Below, one piece after another: positions 62,385-64,000 of a DNA stretch of 64,000 bases (position 1 is the first letter of the stretch; every line of letters starts with the position of its first letter). The stretch lies in assembly GCF_041296385.1 (NCBI RefSeq), contig NC_091014.1:20001578-20065577 (forward strand), written 5' to 3'. The stretch is from Aphelocoma coerulescens (Eukaryota > Chordata > Aves > Passeriformes > Corvidae). The notes below the pieces were generated by a model. That model was not told where the DNA came from, made no database searches, and was given only the letters and a program-made list of their open reading frames with translations. The position numbers and the translations under genes were made by a program.

Positions 62385-62508
62385 GGCATTTGGCCCTAAA
62401 GGATTTGCCTAAAATTGCAGAGGCTATCTCTGTTTATTCAGAGAAATAAGTCCAAATCTTTTGATGCCCAGGCTAACATTTAAACCACTGTGCCATCCTT
62501 TCCTGACA
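62385..62508 (+). repeat. MIR-like SINE remnant
   Basis: 'aggatttgcctaaaattgca' resembles the MIR 'gacttgcccaaggtcaca' block. About 65 bases later come 'tgatgcccaggctaac' and 'aaccactgtgccatcc', which parallel the MIR end ('agcccatgctc...accactacgccatgctgcc'). The order and spacing fit, but divergence is high. Confidence 0.4.
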
Positions 62509-62604
62509 AAAATCATTGCACCTAGACCAACAAGTTAATAATACTTTGATATGTAACTAATTAGAACATACACCCAAACCATTACAATTTGTTGTCTCTC
62601 CACT

Positions 62605-62875
62605 GGTGAGGGATATTGACAAATTTGAAGGAAATGGCAAAAAAGTCACACAACTGATAAAAAAGCTAGAGGGAATGATACATAGGGGAAAGACTGAAAG
62701 AGCTAGATTATATATTTAGCATGTTTAAATCATAATCAAGATGAAACATGGAAAAAGTCTATTAATATTTAAATGATGCAACATACAGATTATTTAACAT
62801 AAAGAAGCAACGAAAAATGGGCCTGAACATAAGTGAAAACTGCAAGCACATTTCTGGAAAGTTACAGTATTGAGT
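62605..62875 (+). repeat. Ancient CR1-like LINE fragment
   Basis: 'ggatattgacaaatttgaag', 'gggaaagactgaaagagcta' and 'ttatatatttagcatg' follow the order of the ORF2 C-terminal region of old amniote CR1 ('...agaggagagactgaaagagctgggtttgtttagcctgg...'). Downstream, 'aaaaatgggcctgaacataa' parallels 'aaggaatgggcttaaatt'. A possible 3' end 'cggactagatga' appears at about 63,047. It is heavily diverged and much older than the other CR1 copies. Confidence 0.5.
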
Positions 62876-63639
62876 ACCTATCAGAACTCCTGTGCTGTAA
62901 CTTGTGTGTTTCAAGGCCCTGTCGCCTATCAGAGTGTGAAACTGACCCTTGAGAGAGAAGCTGGGGATGTTCCATCTCTCTCTAACACTTAAATTTTGAC
63001 TGGGCATGTTGCTGAAGTATTTAATGTACCATATTGGTGAAGACTCGGACTAGATGAATCTTGTGTTATTTGAGTGTCTGTTGCCTGCAACTGAGCAAGA
63101 ATTTTCAAGATTCCTCCCGTCACTGATTAAAACAATTTTGACTCTGTAATAGAGTGTAAGCAATATCATTTCCTGGAATGAGGCTAATAATGCATTAATG
63201 AACTTTCTTTGTCCCATTAAATGCTCATTCATCATGTGGGAAGTAACTAATAATCCTGTAAATGAAACTGATCAATTAAAAAATCCACATTACCTGTCAG
63301 AAAGAGTTGAAAACTAGAGTAATCTCTTTCTTATTTCCATATTTTTGATGTTGTTTTCACCAGGCAATGAGGTTGTTTTTCTCTCTCTGACTATTAGAAA
63401 GAAAATGTGCTTCCTTTCCAGATCAAGACCTCAGTCTTTTGTATTTCATCCTCTGTCCCAATCCTTCTTTCATGAGAGTGGCATATTTACAGTAAGATTT
63501 CCTTCCCTAGGGGAATCAGAAAATCTATGGAGTCTTTCCCACATCAACAGCATCCAAGAACACAAAATCTGCTAAGAAAAGCAGACAATTAAAACTTGCT
63601 AAGGACCAATTCCTGAAATGTATGAACTCTCATTAGAAT
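62876..63639. other. Mostly unique DNA
   Basis: The first 180 bases may belong to the tail of the ancient CR1-like fragment. The rest holds nothing that I can identify. The 76-codon frame at 63,345-63,575 (+) has no motif. Confidence 0.45.
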
Positions 63640-64000
63640 AACAGAATCATAAATCATCCTGATTTGGAAGGGACTCAAGAGGATCAAGTCCAAATCCTGA
63701 TTCCATACAAAAAACCTAGAGGTAAAAACATATATCAAAGAATATTGTACACACATATCTTGAGCACCAACAGACTTTGGGCCTCTTACCTGAGGAGATT
63801 GTTCTAATGATTCACCTACCTTCTCAATAAAGTGGATATTCCTAACATCCAATGTGAATGGATGTATCCCCATGATACAGCTTTTTAAGCCATTCTCTCG
63901 CATCCCTCAACAGACACCAGAGATAAAAGATCAGCACTTTGTTCTCACCTTCATTGTGAAGTTGTTGACAGCAATGTGACATCTCAGTCTTTTATTTTCT
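63640..64000 (-). mobile_element. CR1 LINE, 3' part, running off the window edge
   Basis: The left edge 'agaatcataaatcatcctg', 'tttggaagggactcaag' is the reverse complement of the CR1 3' terminus. Further right, 'ccttctcaataaagtgg', 'cctaacatccaatgtgaatg' and 'aagccattctctcgcatccc' match the reverse complement of the ORF2 C-terminal end, and 'gtgaagttgttgacagcaat' matches the next part inward. The 104-codon minus frame at 63,589-63,903 is this decayed ORF2 end. The element continues beyond base 64,000. Confidence 0.88.

Noticed and set aside
63589..63903. 104-codon minus-strand open frame as a separate gene
   Set aside because: Its sequence follows the decayed C-terminal end of CR1 ORF2, so it is annotated as part of that element.
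1..64000. tRNA, rRNA, snRNA genes and CRISPR arrays
   Set aside because: I saw no A/B-box tRNA cloverleaf, no conserved rRNA or snRNA blocks and no regularly spaced identical repeats. Direct repeats present are microsatellites, short tandem duplications or LTR-internal.

Overview
The window reads as avian nuclear DNA, most likely from a songbird or another neoavian bird. It is AT-rich, with no operons and no long open frames. It carries several truncated CR1 LINEs of the bird/reptile type and three solo long terminal repeats (LTRs), two of which match in architecture an LTR family that I recognise from neoavian and passerine genomes. No protein-coding gene can be named in these 64 kb. It is best described as a gene desert or the inside of a very large intron. 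Almost every open frame is short, and all but one or two look like chance.

Layout. 1-2.7 kb is unique AT-rich DNA with a MIR-like SINE remnant. 2,690-3,260 is a solo ERVL-type LTR in plus orientation with an imperfect target-site duplication. 3.3-21 kb is essentially unique sequence, with a (TTCC)n microsatellite at 5.6 kb and one exon-like segment at 4,562-4,635. CR1 3' ends lie at 21.07 kb (-), 31.81 kb (-), 35.12 kb (+) and 45.22 kb (-). An L2-like tail follows at 45.7 kb. A purine-rich tract lies at 38.6 kb. A coiled-coil-like open frame of about 105 codons lies at 42.7-43.0 kb (-). Exon-like pieces lie at 49.1-49.9 kb. 52,534-53,094 is a second solo LTR with a perfect 5-bp duplication and an internal tandem duplication. 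56.8-57.3 kb is a GC-richer but CpG-poor block. 58.1-59.7 kb is the longest repeat, a CR1 carrying the distal part of ORF2 and the 3' end, split by a third solo LTR in opposite orientation with a perfect 5-bp duplication. 62.4-63.1 kb holds an old MIR-like and an old CR1-like fragment. A minus-strand CR1 runs off the right edge of the window.

There are therefore no genes whose joint action can be described. What is readable is transposon history: old MIR/L2/CR1 fragments, then later CR1 copies, then ERVL-type proviruses reduced to solo LTRs by LTR-LTR recombination. I did not find a convincing new biological system. The best leads are the exon-like segment at 4.56 kb, the coiled-coil-like frame at 42.7-43.0 kb and the structured LTRs.
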